Below are positions 52,932 to 61,467 of a DNA stretch of 64,000 nt, in pieces (within the stretch, counting starts at the first letter, position 1; each line of letters opens with the position of its first letter). Location: the NCBI GenBank assembly GCA_018268935.1, contig JAFDVS010000038.1:49110-113109 (forward strand), given 5' to 3'. This DNA is from Acidobacteriota bacterium (GTDB lineage Bacteria; Acidobacteriota; Terriglobia; Bryobacterales; Bryobacteraceae). A program made the position numbers and the translations under genes. The notes beneath the pieces were generated by a model that worked only from the letters and a program-made list of their open reading frames with translations, was not told the DNA's origin and did no database searches.

Positions 52932-53848
52932 GTGTGGATGAGCTTGATGATTTCTTTCATCGAGTCATGCGAAGCCTGAATCTGGCCGTCGCCGAAGATA
53001 TGCGTTTCCAAGCCGACCTGGCCTTTGTAGCCGTCCTTCACCAGCCCGTCAAAGATCGCTTTCCAATCGAGCTTCTGGGGTCCGTCGAGGATGCTCTTCC
53101 CTTTGATCTGCACGTTCAAAATGCGCTTCTTCGGGAGCAGATTGTACCCGTCGGGATACGGAATATCCTTCTGGCTGGTTTCATTCAGCGGATCCCAATT
53201 AATCCCGACCCATTTGGACGGAACCATCTTCACAAGAGCGGCCATTTCCTGACTGGTGGCGACGTTGCAGGCGCCCTCATTCTCGATCAGCAGATAGATC
53301 TTTTCCTTGGCCGCGATGGGGGCCATTTCGTTGATGATCTCGGCCACTCGCGGGAGGTGCGCCTTGACATCCGGGCCACGCCAGCCGGTAAAGACCCGGA
53401 CTTTATCCACGCCGAAGATCTTCGCGGCGTGGAGCGCTTTTTGCAGGTCGTCGAGCCGGCGGTTGAATTTCTCCGTGTCGGATTTGAGGCGCGCAGCACG
53501 GCGGTCTTCCGGTTCTTTCTGCCAGCGGACCGGCTCGATGCCGGGAATCATCACCTTCATCAGACTCGTGTTCAGAAAAGAGACGTGGAGGCCGTTTTCG
53601 TCCAGCAGCTTGGCTTCGGCCCGGAGTTCGGCTTCAGAAAGGGTGAAGTATTCCTTGCGCTGGCCGGGGACGTTGCGGAGCTCAACCCATTTGAGGCCGT
53701 ATTGCTTGGCGAAGGCGACGGCGTCCTGGCTGGAACGGGCGATTTCGTCGGTGATGGCACTGACTCGGGAGATATCGATGCGTCCCTTTGCGGCGGAAAG
53801 CGGCAGCGTGGACGCAGCAAGAGCGAGGAGGTCTCTTCGGGTGAGCAT
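52928..53848 (-). CDS. Tat-exported sugar phosphate isomerase/epimerase-type TIM barrel
   Basis: 306 residues from ATG 53848, giving the leader MLTRRDLLALAASTLPLSAA. The AP-endonuclease-2 barrel is complete: VELRNVPG, KVRVFTGWRG, YLLIENEG (metal E), VGINWDPLN (D), ILNVQIKG and GQVGLETHIFG (E). The substrate is unknown. It is divergent from mqnA with only 36 nt between start codons. It is a distant homolog of the TIM-barrel gene at 38511. Confidence 0.85.
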   Translation of the reverse strand: MLTRRDLLALAASTLPLSAAKGRIDISRVSAITDEIARSSQDAVAFAKQYGLKWVELRNVPGQRKEYFTLSEAELRAEAKLLDENGLHVSFLNTSLMKVMIPGIEPVRWQKEPEDRRAARLKSDTEKFNRRLDDLQKALHAAKIFGVDKVRVFTGWRGPDVKAHLPRVAEIINEMAPIAAKEKIYLLIENEGACNVATSQEMAALVKMVPSKWVGINWDPLNETSQKDIPYPDGYNLLPKKRILNVQIKGKSILDGPQKLDWKAIFDGLVKDGYKGQVGLETHIFGDGQIQASHDSMKEIIKLIHT

Positions 53849-53855
53849 CGGGCTC

Positions 53856-53861
53856 AGGATA
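53856..53861 (-). promoter_or_regulatory. TATCCT, -10-like hexamer 7 nt before the isomerase ATG
   Basis: TATCCT-N7-ATG on the minus strand. Together with TAAAAT at 53873 on the plus strand, it fills the 36-nt gap between two divergent start codons, leaving no space for leaders. Confidence 0.5.
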
Positions 53862-53872
53862 TCACGTTTTGA

Positions 53873-53878
53873 TAAAAT
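53873..53878 (+). promoter_or_regulatory. TAAAAT, -10-like hexamer 6 nt before the mqnA TTG
   Basis: TAAAAT-AGAAGA-TTG. The same AGAAGA-TTG sequence follows a TAGAAT box at the ABC permease gene (58376), which strengthens both start calls. Confidence 0.55.
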
Positions 53879-53884
53879 AGAAGA

Positions 53885-54712
53885 TTGTCTCCCCAGCAGT
53901 CTCAGCCCGACCGGCCGTTGGTGTGCGCGGTCAGCTATCTCAACACGTCGCCCCTGGTGTGGGGCTTGCTGCATACGCCGCTAGGCGAAGCAGTGCGCCT
54001 GGAATTCGCCCTTCCTTCGCTCTGCGCGGATCATGTCCGCGATGGCGTGGCGGATGTCGGAATTGTGCCGGTGATCGAGATGCAACGGCAGGGATTGGAT
54101 TGGCTACCGGGGACTGGGATTGCGTGCCGGGGTCCGGTGCGGAGCATTCTGCTGGTGTCGAAGGTGCCGTTTGACCGGGTGCAGACGCTGGCGGCGGATT
54201 TGGGGTCACGCACTTCGGTGATGCTGGCGCGGGTCATTCTGGCGCACCGCTATGGGGCGACTCCGGAAGTAGCTTCGATGCGGGCCGATTTGGGATCGAT
54301 GCTGGCGGCGGCGGATGCGGCGCTGATTATCGGCGACCCCGCGTTGCTGCTGGATCCGGTGGCGCTGCGGCGAGAGTACGCGGTGCTGGATCTGGGCGAG
54401 GAATGGGTCCGGTATACGGGATTGCCGATGGTGTTCGCGGTGTGGGCGGGGTGCGCAGAACGGTTGCGGCCGGGGTTGGCAGAGCTGTTCGCCGCATCGT
54501 GCCGCTATGGAATGGAGCATCTGGACGAAGTGGTGGCGGCCGAATGCCCGCCCCGGGGGATTCCTTCGGCGTTAGGGCGCCGTTATCTGACCGAGCATGT
54601 GGCACTGGAGTTGAATGACCGGGATTACGAGGGCATGCGGCTGTATCTGCGCTATGCCGGGGAATTGGATAACCTGAGAGAAACGGCTGGGAAGGCGATT
54701 GTTTCCGTATGA
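53885..54712 (+). CDS. mqnA: Chorismate dehydratase, futalosine menaquinone pathway
   Basis: 275 residues from TTG 53885. MqnA dehydrates chorismate to 3-enolpyruvylbenzoate, the first step of the futalosine route. Family marks: CAVSYLNTSPLVWGL, ADVGIVPVIEMQR, the SILLVSK segment and IIGDPALLL. It resembles periplasmic binding-protein folds but is cytoplasmic. ATGA overlap with mqnC shows co-expression. mqnB and mqnD are not in the window. Confidence 0.93.
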   Translation: MSPQQSQPDRPLVCAVSYLNTSPLVWGLLHTPLGEAVRLEFALPSLCADHVRDGVADVGIVPVIEMQRQGLDWLPGTGIACRGPVRSILLVSKVPFDRVQTLAADLGSRTSVMLARVILAHRYGATPEVASMRADLGSMLAAADAALIIGDPALLLDPVALRREYAVLDLGEEWVRYTGLPMVFAVWAGCAERLRPGLAELFAASCRYGMEHLDEVVAAECPPRGIPSALGRRYLTEHVALELNDRDYEGMRLYLRYAGELDNLRETAGKAIVSV

Positions 54713-55743
54713 TGACTCACGGCGAAGCTTGCGATTTGTTTGCGAATGACGACCTGATCGGAATCGGGATGGCGGCCGACGCGCTGCGGCGAAAGTATCA
54801 TCCGGAGGGCGTGGTCAGCTACATCATTGACCGCAACATTAACTACACGAACTTCTGCACGGAGTATTGCAGCTTCTGCGCGTTTTACCGGCCGATGGGC
54901 CACGCGGAAGGCTACGTGCTGCCCATCGAAACGATTCTGGACAAGATTCAGGAAACGGTGGATCTCGGCGGAACAGGCGTACTGATGCAAGGCGGGCTGC
55001 ATCCGGAACTAAAGATCGAATGGTATGAAAATATGCTGCGGGAGATCAAGAAAGTCTTCCCCAAAGTGCATATGCATTGCTTCTCTGCCCCGGAGGTGAC
55101 AAACATCGCCGAAGTGAGCGGGCTGTCGCTGACCGAGACGATTGCGCGGCTGCGCGATGCCGGGCTCGATTCCATTCCGGGCGGCGGCGCGGAGATTCTG
55201 GACGATGCCGTGCGGCATCGGATCAGCCGGTTGAAGTGCAGCACACAGGAATGGGTGGATGTGCACCTGGCGGCGCACCGCTTAGGGATGCGGACAACGG
55301 CAACGATGATGTTCGGCTGCGGCGAAACAATCGAGCAGCGGGTGAACCATCTCGAACTGGTGCGGCGGATTCAGGAAGAGACCGGCGGATTCACCGCGTT
55401 CATCCCGTGGTCGTTCCAGCGCGAGAACACGTCGCTGGGGCGCTTTGTGAAGCAGGAAGCAACTGCGGTGGAGTATCTGAAGACCCTGGCGATTTCGCGG
55501 CTGTACCTGGAAAACATCGTCAATGTGCAGTCTTCGTGGGTCACGCAGGGATTGAAGACGTGCCAGTTGGGGCTGCGGTTTGGCGGTAACGATGTGGGCA
55601 GCATCATGATCGAAGAGAACGTGGTGTCCGCTGCGGGTGCAAGGAACCGGGCGAACGAGGAAGAGCTGCGGCGCATCATTCGCGACGCGGGCTTCCTACC
55701 TAAGCAACGCGATACACTTTACAGGACATACTTTTTGAATTGA
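54709..55743 (+). CDS. mqnC: Cyclic dehypoxanthinyl futalosine synthase (radical SAM)
   Basis: 344 residues. The radical-SAM cluster is C50-x3-C54-x2-C57 (NFCTEYCSFCAFY), and GTGVLMQGGLHPEL and SIPGGGAEIL are characteristic of MqnC. It closes the spiro ring of cyclic dehypoxanthinylfutalosine. Slightly shorter at the N-terminus than many homologs; ATG 54709 and 54712 are both possible. The ABC transporter genes begin 4 nt later and may read through. Confidence 0.94.
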   Translation: MMTHGEACDLFANDDLIGIGMAADALRRKYHPEGVVSYIIDRNINYTNFCTEYCSFCAFYRPMGHAEGYVLPIETILDKIQETVDLGGTGVLMQGGLHPELKIEWYENMLREIKKVFPKVHMHCFSAPEVTNIAEVSGLSLTETIARLRDAGLDSIPGGGAEILDDAVRHRISRLKCSTQEWVDVHLAAHRLGMRTTATMMFGCGETIEQRVNHLELVRRIQEETGGFTAFIPWSFQRENTSLGRFVKQEATAVEYLKTLAISRLYLENIVNVQSSWVTQGLKTCQLGLRFGGNDVGSIMIEENVVSAAGARNRANEEELRRIIRDAGFLPKQRDTLYRTYFLN

Positions 55744-55747
55744 CACC

Positions 55748-56758
55748 ATGCCAGCGCTGATCGAAGTTGCGGACCTTGTGAAGGAGTTCCGCAGTTTCCG
55801 GCGCGGGGAAGGTGTGGCGAGCGCATTCCGGGCGCTGTTTGTACGCCAGTACACGACGCTGCGGGCGGTGGATTCGATCTCGTTTCGCATTCCGGCGGGC
55901 GAGATGGTGGGCTATATCGGGCCGAACGGCGCCGGCAAATCAACAACAATCAAGATGCTCACAGGCATCCTGATGCCGACCACCGGGAGTGTAGTATCGA
56001 ACGGATACCAGCCGTTTGCCCAGCGCGCCCAATACACCAGGACAATCGGAGCAGTGTTCGGACAGCGGACGCAATTGTGGTGGGACATCGCGGTCGTGGA
56101 ATCGTTCCGCCTGTTGAAGAACATCTACGGAGTGACCGACGCCGACTACACGGCGCGCATGAAGCGCTTCGATGAGGTGCTGGAGATCGGGCGGTATCTG
56201 CATCAGCCGGTAAGGAAGCTCAGCTTAGGCGAGCGCATGCGGTGCGATGTGGCGGCGGCCCTGCTCCATCATCCCCCGCTTTTGTTCCTGGATGAGCCCA
56301 CCATCGGGTTGGACATCGTGGCCAAGGACCGTATCCGCGAGTTCCTGAAGCACATCAATCGCCAGAACGGCACGACGATACTGTTGACGACACACGATCT
56401 GGCGGACATCGAAGAGCTCTGCGCGCGGCTGATGGTGATCGACAAAGGCAAGCTCCTGTTTGATGGGCCGCTGGTGGAATTGAAGCGGCGCCTATGGCGC
56501 GAGAACACCGTGAAATTCGAAGTGAAAGACCGGGAGCAGGCGCAGCGGCTGGAGTCGTTAGGGTTGCCAGGCGTGACCCCGGAGCGGGTGAGCGAACTTT
56601 CGGTGCGGCTGCATTTTCCGCGCGAAATGCAGGCGACGGCGGAGGTGATCCGCAAAGTGCTGAACGCGGTGGAAGTGACGGATATCGCCATTGAGGAGCA
56701 GTCGATTGACGATGTAGTGAAGGAGATCTACACCGGGTCGGCGCTGACACACCGATGA
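55748..56758 (+). CDS. ABC-2 exporter ATP-binding protein
   Basis: 336 residues. Walker A GPNGAGKST, signature LSLGERMR (a variant of LSGGQ), Walker B LLFLDEP followed by D-loop GLD, and the switch His in TTHDLADIE are all present. A C-terminal ~80-residue domain after LLFDGPL is as in DrrA-like ATPases. It pairs with the two permeases that follow, each coupled by overlapping start/stop. Substrate unknown; lipids, antibiotics or peptides are typical. Confidence 0.92.
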   Translation: MPALIEVADLVKEFRSFRRGEGVASAFRALFVRQYTTLRAVDSISFRIPAGEMVGYIGPNGAGKSTTIKMLTGILMPTTGSVVSNGYQPFAQRAQYTRTIGAVFGQRTQLWWDIAVVESFRLLKNIYGVTDADYTARMKRFDEVLEIGRYLHQPVRKLSLGERMRCDVAAALLHHPPLLFLDEPTIGLDIVAKDRIREFLKHINRQNGTTILLTTHDLADIEELCARLMVIDKGKLLFDGPLVELKRRLWRENTVKFEVKDREQAQRLESLGLPGVTPERVSELSVRLHFPREMQATAEVIRKVLNAVEVTDIAIEEQSIDDVVKEIYTGSALTHR

Positions 56759-57552
56759 CGGGCAAGGTGCTGCTGGCATTTGCGAGGATCGGATTCCTGG
56801 ACATGCTGGCGTACCGGCTCCGCTACTACACGGGGGTGATCAATTATTTCCTCAGCGTCACGGTTTATTATTTTTTGTGGAAGGCGATTTTTGCGGGGCG
56901 GGAGTCATTTGGCGGGTTCCGGTTTGAGGAAATGATCACGTATGTCACGGTAGGGTGGATCATCCGGTCGCTGTATTTCAACAATATCGACTGGGATATG
57001 GCGAGCGATATCCAGGAAGGGAAAGTGAGCATGACGATGATGCGTCCGGTGAATCTGCCGATGACGTACATCGGGAAGGCGCTGGGGGAGGCGGCGTTCC
57101 GCGCGGTGCTGCTGGCGGTGCCGACGTCGCTGGTGCTAGCCGCGGTTTTTCCGATACAGCCGCCACCAGGCCCAGGGCATGCGGCGGCGTTTCTGGCCTC
57201 GCTGGCAGGCAGCGTGCTGATGGTATCGGCGATCAACTTCATCATTGGCAGTTGCGCGATTTCGTTGACCAGCATTCAGGGATTGCTGCGGTTCAAGTTC
57301 TGGATGCAGGAATTGTTGAGCGGGTTGCTGGTGCCGCTGACGCTGTTCCCTGCCCCGCTGCGGATATTGAGCGGCTGGCTGCCGTTTGAACATATCGGCT
57401 ACACGCCAATGATGATCTATCTGGGGAAGCTGACGTGGGCAGAGACCGGGCGGATCCTGCTGCTGGAGTTGTTCTGGATCGCGGCCCTGCTGTGGTTTGG
57501 CAACTGGTGGTGGAACCGGCTGAGCCGGAAGATTACGATTCACGGCGGGTGA
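56755..57552 (+). CDS. ABC-2 exporter permease subunit 1
   Basis: 265 residues with six hydrophobic helices; the ATG overlaps the ATPase stop (ATGA). It has the ABC-2 topology with the conserved segment MASDIQEGKVSMTMMRPVN between TM2 and TM3, which is characteristic of the paired permeases of this exporter type. It forms a heterodimeric channel with the next gene product. Confidence 0.87.
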   Translation: MTGKVLLAFARIGFLDMLAYRLRYYTGVINYFLSVTVYYFLWKAIFAGRESFGGFRFEEMITYVTVGWIIRSLYFNNIDWDMASDIQEGKVSMTMMRPVNLPMTYIGKALGEAAFRAVLLAVPTSLVLAAVFPIQPPPGPGHAAAFLASLAGSVLMVSAINFIIGSCAISLTSIQGLLRFKFWMQELLSGLLVPLTLFPAPLRILSGWLPFEHIGYTPMMIYLGKLTWAETGRILLLELFWIAALLWFGNWWWNRLSRKITIHGG

Positions 57553-58349
57553 TGGAAATGCGGCGCTACCTATCGTTGTTGGGACAATATTCGCTGCAGT
57601 ACGCCAAGGTGCGGATGGAGCACCGCTGGGATTTTTTCATCAGCGTGTTCACCATGACCCTGGCCACGGTATTCGGGCTTGCGGTGGTGTTCCTCATCTT
57701 CGGGCGAGCCCGCGAAATGAACGGGTGGAGCTTCGATGAACTGCTGTTCTTGTACGGGTTTTCGCTGATTCCGATGGCGCTGTTCAACGTCATCAGTGTG
57801 AATTTGTACCAGTTCGCGGATCAGTATCTGATTCAGGGGAAGTTTGACCGCGTGTTGCTGCGCCCGGTGCATTCGCTATTTCAGATTCTGTTTGAGCAAC
57901 TGCGAATCGAAGCGTTGGGAGACGCCGTACTGGGTCTGGCCATCGTGGGCGTGTGCGGTCCGCGGCTCGGCGTGCATGCGGAACCGGGGAGCGTGGCTTT
58001 CCTGGTAGTAGCGGTGTTTTGCGGAGCGCTGTTGTATACGGCGATTTTCACAATCCTGGCGACGGTGTCGTTCTGGTGGGAGGACAAAGTGGGGGTGATG
58101 CCTCCGGTGTACAACCTGATTGTGTTCGGTCGCTACCCGCTGGATATCTACAACGGCTTCCTGCGAGTGCTGTTGAGTTGGGTGATTCCCTTCGGATTTG
58201 CGACGTTCTATCCGGCTGCGGCTGTGCTGCGCGGGGAGGCGTATCGGGTCTATGGCTGGTTGCTGCCCGTAGTGACGGGGGTGTTTTGCATGATGGCGCT
58301 ATGGGTTTGGGAGCGCGGCGTGCGGAGTTATTCGTCCACGGGGAGTTGA
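57552..58349 (+). CDS. ABC-2 exporter permease subunit 2 (DUF990-like)
   Basis: 265 residues from ATG 57552, overlapping the previous stop (TGATG). Six TM helices; YLIQGKFDRVLLRPVHSLFQ is the counterpart of the motif in subunit 1 and typical of DUF990 permeases, and GRYPLDIYNGFLR is also conserved. It ends the three-gene exporter. The frame opens upstream at 57435 inside the previous gene, but that is not the start. Confidence 0.87.
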   Translation: MEMRRYLSLLGQYSLQYAKVRMEHRWDFFISVFTMTLATVFGLAVVFLIFGRAREMNGWSFDELLFLYGFSLIPMALFNVISVNLYQFADQYLIQGKFDRVLLRPVHSLFQILFEQLRIEALGDAVLGLAIVGVCGPRLGVHAEPGSVAFLVVAVFCGALLYTAIFTILATVSFWWEDKVGVMPPVYNLIVFGRYPLDIYNGFLRVLLSWVIPFGFATFYPAAAVLRGEAYRVYGWLLPVVTGVFCMMALWVWERGVRSYSSTGS

Positions 58350-58375
58350 AGCGCGTGCTGAAGCGCGCGCCCCTG

Positions 58376-58381
58376 TAGAAT
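58376..58381 (+). promoter_or_regulatory. TAGAAT, -10-like hexamer 6 nt before TTG 58388
   Basis: TAGAAT-AGAAGA-TTG-GGC-ATG. The spacing favours the TTG at 58388 as a leaderless start over the ATG two codons later. It gives the following permease its own promoter. Confidence 0.5.
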
Positions 58382-58387
58382 AGAAGA

Positions 58388-59179
58388 TTGGGCATGAATG
58401 GAGTAGTGGATCAACGCTGGGAAGGAGACTACGGGTTCGTCCTGCGGACTCTCCTCCTCAAAGATTTCAAAGTCCGGTATCGCAACATGTCACTGGGCGT
58501 GGGTTGGTCATTGGCCAACCCCCTGGTGATGATGGGCGTTCTCACCTTCGTCTTCACAAAGATCTTTCCCAACCACGGCGAGAAGAACTTTCCGGTGTTC
58601 GTGCTCTGCGGCCTGATCCCGTTCAACTTCTTTACTCTGGCTTGGGCTTCGGCCACCACTTCGCTGGTGGATAACGCAGGCCTGATCAAGCGGACACGGT
58701 TCCCAAGAGAGATCGTGCCCATCACAACCGTGCTGGGGAATGTGCTCCACTACCTGATCCAACTCGGGATGCTGCTTTCCCTGACGTTGGCGTTTGGGGA
58801 AGGGCTAAACCGGCATTGGGTGTGGCTCCCGGTGGTCATCGCGCTGGAAGTGCTGTTTGCGGTGGGGATGGGTCTCGCGTTTTCGGCGATCAACGTCTAT
58901 GTGAGGGATGCGCGGTATGTCGTGGAGTCAGTGAATGTCGTGCTCTTCTGGCTGGTGCCGGTGTTCTATTCCTTTACCATCATTCCGCCGGAGTATAAGG
59001 AAGTCTACTCGTTCAATCCGCTCGCCGCGGTGGTGATGGCGTTCCGCAATATCCTGATTGAGAACAAGGCTCCCGCCATGTCGATCCTGTTGAAGCTCAC
59101 TCTGGTGTCGACGCTAGCCCTCTTTGCCGGCTCGGTGATCTTTGAGCGGCTGAAGAAGCGCTTCTACGATTATCTGTAG
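58388..59179 (+). CDS. ABC-2 permease, polysaccharide-export type
   Basis: 263 residues from TTG 58388 (or ATG 58394). Opening LKDFKVRYRNMSLGVGWSLANPLVMM is the hallmark of TagG/Wzm-type permeases, which export O-antigen or teichoic-acid polymers, and NAGLIKRTRFPREIVPI is the conserved cytoplasmic loop. The usual neighbouring ATPase (TagH/Wzt) is absent: the gene before belongs to a different ABC system and the gene after is a regulator. The ATPase must be elsewhere or shared. Confidence 0.88.
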   Translation: MGMNGVVDQRWEGDYGFVLRTLLLKDFKVRYRNMSLGVGWSLANPLVMMGVLTFVFTKIFPNHGEKNFPVFVLCGLIPFNFFTLAWASATTSLVDNAGLIKRTRFPREIVPITTVLGNVLHYLIQLGMLLSLTLAFGEGLNRHWVWLPVVIALEVLFAVGMGLAFSAINVYVRDARYVVESVNVVLFWLVPVFYSFTIIPPEYKEVYSFNPLAAVVMAFRNILIENKAPAMSILLKLTLVSTLALFAGSVIFERLKKRFYDYL

Positions 59180-59219
59180 GATTGTTTCACCTATACATTA
59201 CAGTAAGGTCTGGTTGGAC

Positions 59220-59225
59220 TAGAAT
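59220..59225 (+). promoter_or_regulatory. TAGAAT, -10-like hexamer 6 nt before the rrf2 ATG
   Basis: TAGAAT-AGTTGA-ATG. Upstream, ACCT (59190-59193) and AGGT (59206-59209) bracket a partly symmetric 20-nt stretch that could be the operator for autoregulation by the Rrf2 protein. Confidence 0.45.
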
Positions 59226-59231
59226 AGTTGA

Positions 59232-59744
59232 ATGAAGTTGAGTGCCCAAGAAGAGTACGGGCTTCGCTGCCTCATCCATATGGCTCGCCTCCAGGAGGGG
59301 GAGAGCTTGAGTATCCCTGAAATCAGCAAGGCGGAGGGCTTGTCCATTCCCAACGTGGCCAAGCTGATGCGATTGCTGCGACTGGGCGGGATTGTCACTA
59401 GCGTGCGCGGGCAGGCAGGCGGATATACTCTAGCGCAACCAGCGGAACAGATTAGCGTGGGCTCGGTGATGGATGTGCTTGGTGGACGATTCTTCAGTCC
59501 GAAATTCTGCGACCGTCATTCCGGCTTGGGCAAGGTTTGCACACATGCCACGGATTGCGCTCTGCGGGTCCTATGGACCACGGTCCAGGAAGTACTCGAC
59601 GGGGTTCTGCGGAAGGTGACGCTCAAAGACTTGCTGTGCGGAGAACATGACATGTCACGGCTCCTCGAACAGGCTTCGAGTGTCCAGATTCAGCCATTGC
59701 TACGGGCGAAAATGCATGACTGCGTGCTGCCGCCGCAGGTTTAG
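59232..59744 (+). CDS. Rrf2-family transcriptional regulator with Fe-S cysteines
   Basis: 170 residues. N-terminal winged helix (LSIPEISKAEGLSIPNVAKL, then VRGQAGGYTLAQP) and a cysteine triad C93-x9-C103-x5-C109 as in IscR/NsrR/RirA-type regulators, where it binds an Fe-S cluster sensing iron, redox state or NO. Length is typical. It is followed by cobU after 3 nt, so it is the first gene of the cob operon and probably its regulator. No cobalamin riboswitch was seen upstream. Confidence 0.9.
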   Translation: MKLSAQEEYGLRCLIHMARLQEGESLSIPEISKAEGLSIPNVAKLMRLLRLGGIVTSVRGQAGGYTLAQPAEQISVGSVMDVLGGRFFSPKFCDRHSGLGKVCTHATDCALRVLWTTVQEVLDGVLRKVTLKDLLCGEHDMSRLLEQASSVQIQPLLRAKMHDCVLPPQV

Positions 59745-59747
59745 TTT

Positions 59748-60248
59748 GTGATTCTGGTGGGGGGCGGAAGCCGCAGCGGCAAGACTCGGCTGGCGCTGGA
59801 TCTGGCGGCGGGAATGGGTCACCGGCTGCTGTATGTGGCTACGGCGGAATTGCTCGATGAGGAGATGCAGCGCAGGGCGGATGCGCACCGCGCGGAGCGG
59901 GGATCGCGGTTTGTAACGGTGGAGGCCCCACGGGATTTAGCGGCAGCGGTGCGGGAGCATGCCGGCCAATTCGACGGAGTGGTGGTGGATTGCCTGACGC
60001 TCTGGGTGAGCAATCTGATGCTCAGTGGCGTGGAGGATCTGCGCCCGCACGGAGAGGAATTGGCCGCGGTCTGCAGCGGGCGGCCAGTCCTGCTGGTGAC
60101 CAATGAGGTTGGGTGCGGGATTGTGCCGGAAAGTGAACTGGCGCGGCGGTTTCGCGATGAAGCGGGGTGGATGAATCAGCGGATGGCGGAAGCGGCGGAT
60201 GCCGTGTATTGGGTAGTTTTCGGGTGTCCGTTGAAGGTGAAAGGATGA
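59748..60248 (+). CDS. cobU: Adenosylcobinamide kinase / adenosylcobinamide-phosphate guanylyltransferase
   Basis: 166 residues from GTG 59748. P-loop GGGSRSGKT (5-13) binds the nucleotide, LLYVATAELLDEEM and VVDCLTLWVSNL are conserved, and VTNEVGCGIVPES is the CobU signature. It phosphorylates adenosylcobinamide and then adds GMP in cobalamin nucleotide-loop assembly. ATGA overlap with cobS. Confidence 0.94.
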   Translation: MILVGGGSRSGKTRLALDLAAGMGHRLLYVATAELLDEEMQRRADAHRAERGSRFVTVEAPRDLAAAVREHAGQFDGVVVDCLTLWVSNLMLSGVEDLRPHGEELAAVCSGRPVLLVTNEVGCGIVPESELARRFRDEAGWMNQRMAEAADAVYWVVFGCPLKVKG

Positions 60249-60970
60249 GACGGCTGCTGGGAGCAATCCAGTTTCTGACGGTGTTGCCGGTAAAGATGCG
60301 CACCGCCCCTATGGGACAATCTGCGTTGTTCTTTCCGCTGGTGGGGGCAGCGCTGGGGTGGCTCGCCGGACAGTGGTTTCTCATGATCCAGCAGTGGGTG
60401 GGCGCATCGCTGGCGGCACTGCTGGTACTGGCATTCCTGGCGTTGCTAACGGGCGGACTCCATGAGGACGGATTGGCCGATGTGGTGGACGCGCTCCGGG
60501 CGCACCGGTCGCGCGAGAAGATGGCCGCTATTCTGAAGGATTCCCGCATCGGCGTGTTTGGGGCCTTGGCGCTGGTTTATGTGGTTGCTGTGCGGTGGCA
60601 GGCGCTGGTGCGATTGCCGGGCGATCCCGTAAAGGAACTGGTGGCCTGTCTGGCCGTGTCACGAGCCGCGCTGGTGGCCCAGGCCTGGGTGTCGCGTCCG
60701 GTAGGAGATGGCTTGGGGGCCGCGTTTTCTCGGGATTTGACGTCGTTGACGGCGATAATCGCGGTGGCGAGCGGGGTCGCCTTCGCGTTCCTGTCGGGAT
60801 GGATGGATGCGTTGCTCATCCTGGCCGGCGCGGCGATTGTCACAGCAGCGTTGAACCGGTGGTTTGATGCGCGGCTGGGCGGAGTGAATGGCGATTGCCT
60901 AGGTGCAACGTGCCTCGTGTCCGAAACATTTGCTCTACTATTTGTTTCATGCCGCAATTGCTTTTGGTAA
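60245..60970 (+). CDS. cobS: Adenosylcobinamide-GDP ribazoletransferase
   Basis: 241 residues, several TM helices. The catalytic acidic motif is GGLHEDGLADVVDAL, followed by RSREKMAAILKDSRIGVFG, both typical of CobS; GVNGDCLGAT is near the C-terminus. It joins GDP-cobinamide and alpha-ribazole at the membrane. It overlaps the phosphatase gene by 22 nt. Confidence 0.93.
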   Translation: MRRLLGAIQFLTVLPVKMRTAPMGQSALFFPLVGAALGWLAGQWFLMIQQWVGASLAALLVLAFLALLTGGLHEDGLADVVDALRAHRSREKMAAILKDSRIGVFGALALVYVVAVRWQALVRLPGDPVKELVACLAVSRAALVAQAWVSRPVGDGLGAAFSRDLTSLTAIIAVASGVAFAFLSGWMDALLILAGAAIVTAALNRWFDARLGGVNGDCLGATCLVSETFALLFVSCRNCFW

Positions 60971-61467
60971 GGCACGCAGAGCCGGAGCGCAAAGGGGTGC
61001 TCCTCGGACGGTTGAATACCGGGTTGAGCGCGGAAGGCCTGCTGCGGGCTCGCGCGGCCCTGGGTGGATTGCAGGCGGCGGTGTGTTATGTAAGCCCCTT
61101 GCGGCGGGCGCAGGAGACAGCGGCGTGTCTCCCGCAAGCGATCGCGCGCGTGACGCTGGAGGATCTGGCGGAAATTGGAATGGGAGATTGGGAAGGGCTG
61201 CGCTGGTCGGAAGTGGAAGAGGAATGGCCGGAACTGGCGGCCAAAAAACTAACGAACTGGTTTGGGATCGCGGCGCCGGGTGGGGAGCGCTGGGAGGAAA
61301 TTGTGGCCCGGGCCGAGCGGGCTTTAGCCAGGATCCGGGAAGGACCTTTTCCGGCGTTGGCGGTGGGGCATCAGGGATTGCACGCGGTGATGGATTCGCT
61401 CCTGACGGGCCGGCGGCCGGAAGGATTTTTGCAGGATTACTGCGAGGTGAAGACGTATGACGTGTGA
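60949..61467 (+). CDS. cobC: Histidine phosphatase, probable alpha-ribazole phosphatase
   Basis: 172 residues from ATG 60949. Catalytic RHAEP (R8, H9), YVSPLRRAQETA and VGHQG place it in the phosphoglycerate-mutase superfamily; the position between cobS and cobT argues for alpha-ribazole-5'-phosphate dephosphorylation, not glycolysis. The frame starts earlier (60895) but overlaps more of cobS. Confidence 0.88.
   Translation: MPQLLLVRHAEPERKGVLLGRLNTGLSAEGLLRARAALGGLQAAVCYVSPLRRAQETAACLPQAIARVTLEDLAEIGMGDWEGLRWSEVEEEWPELAAKKLTNWFGIAAPGGERWEEIVARAERALARIREGPFPALAVGHQGLHAVMDSLLTGRRPEGFLQDYCEVKTYDV

Noticed and set aside
59180..59231. Cobalamin riboswitch in front of the rrf2-cob operon
   Set aside because: Only 52 nt are available between genes and no B12-box-like sequence or fold was seen.
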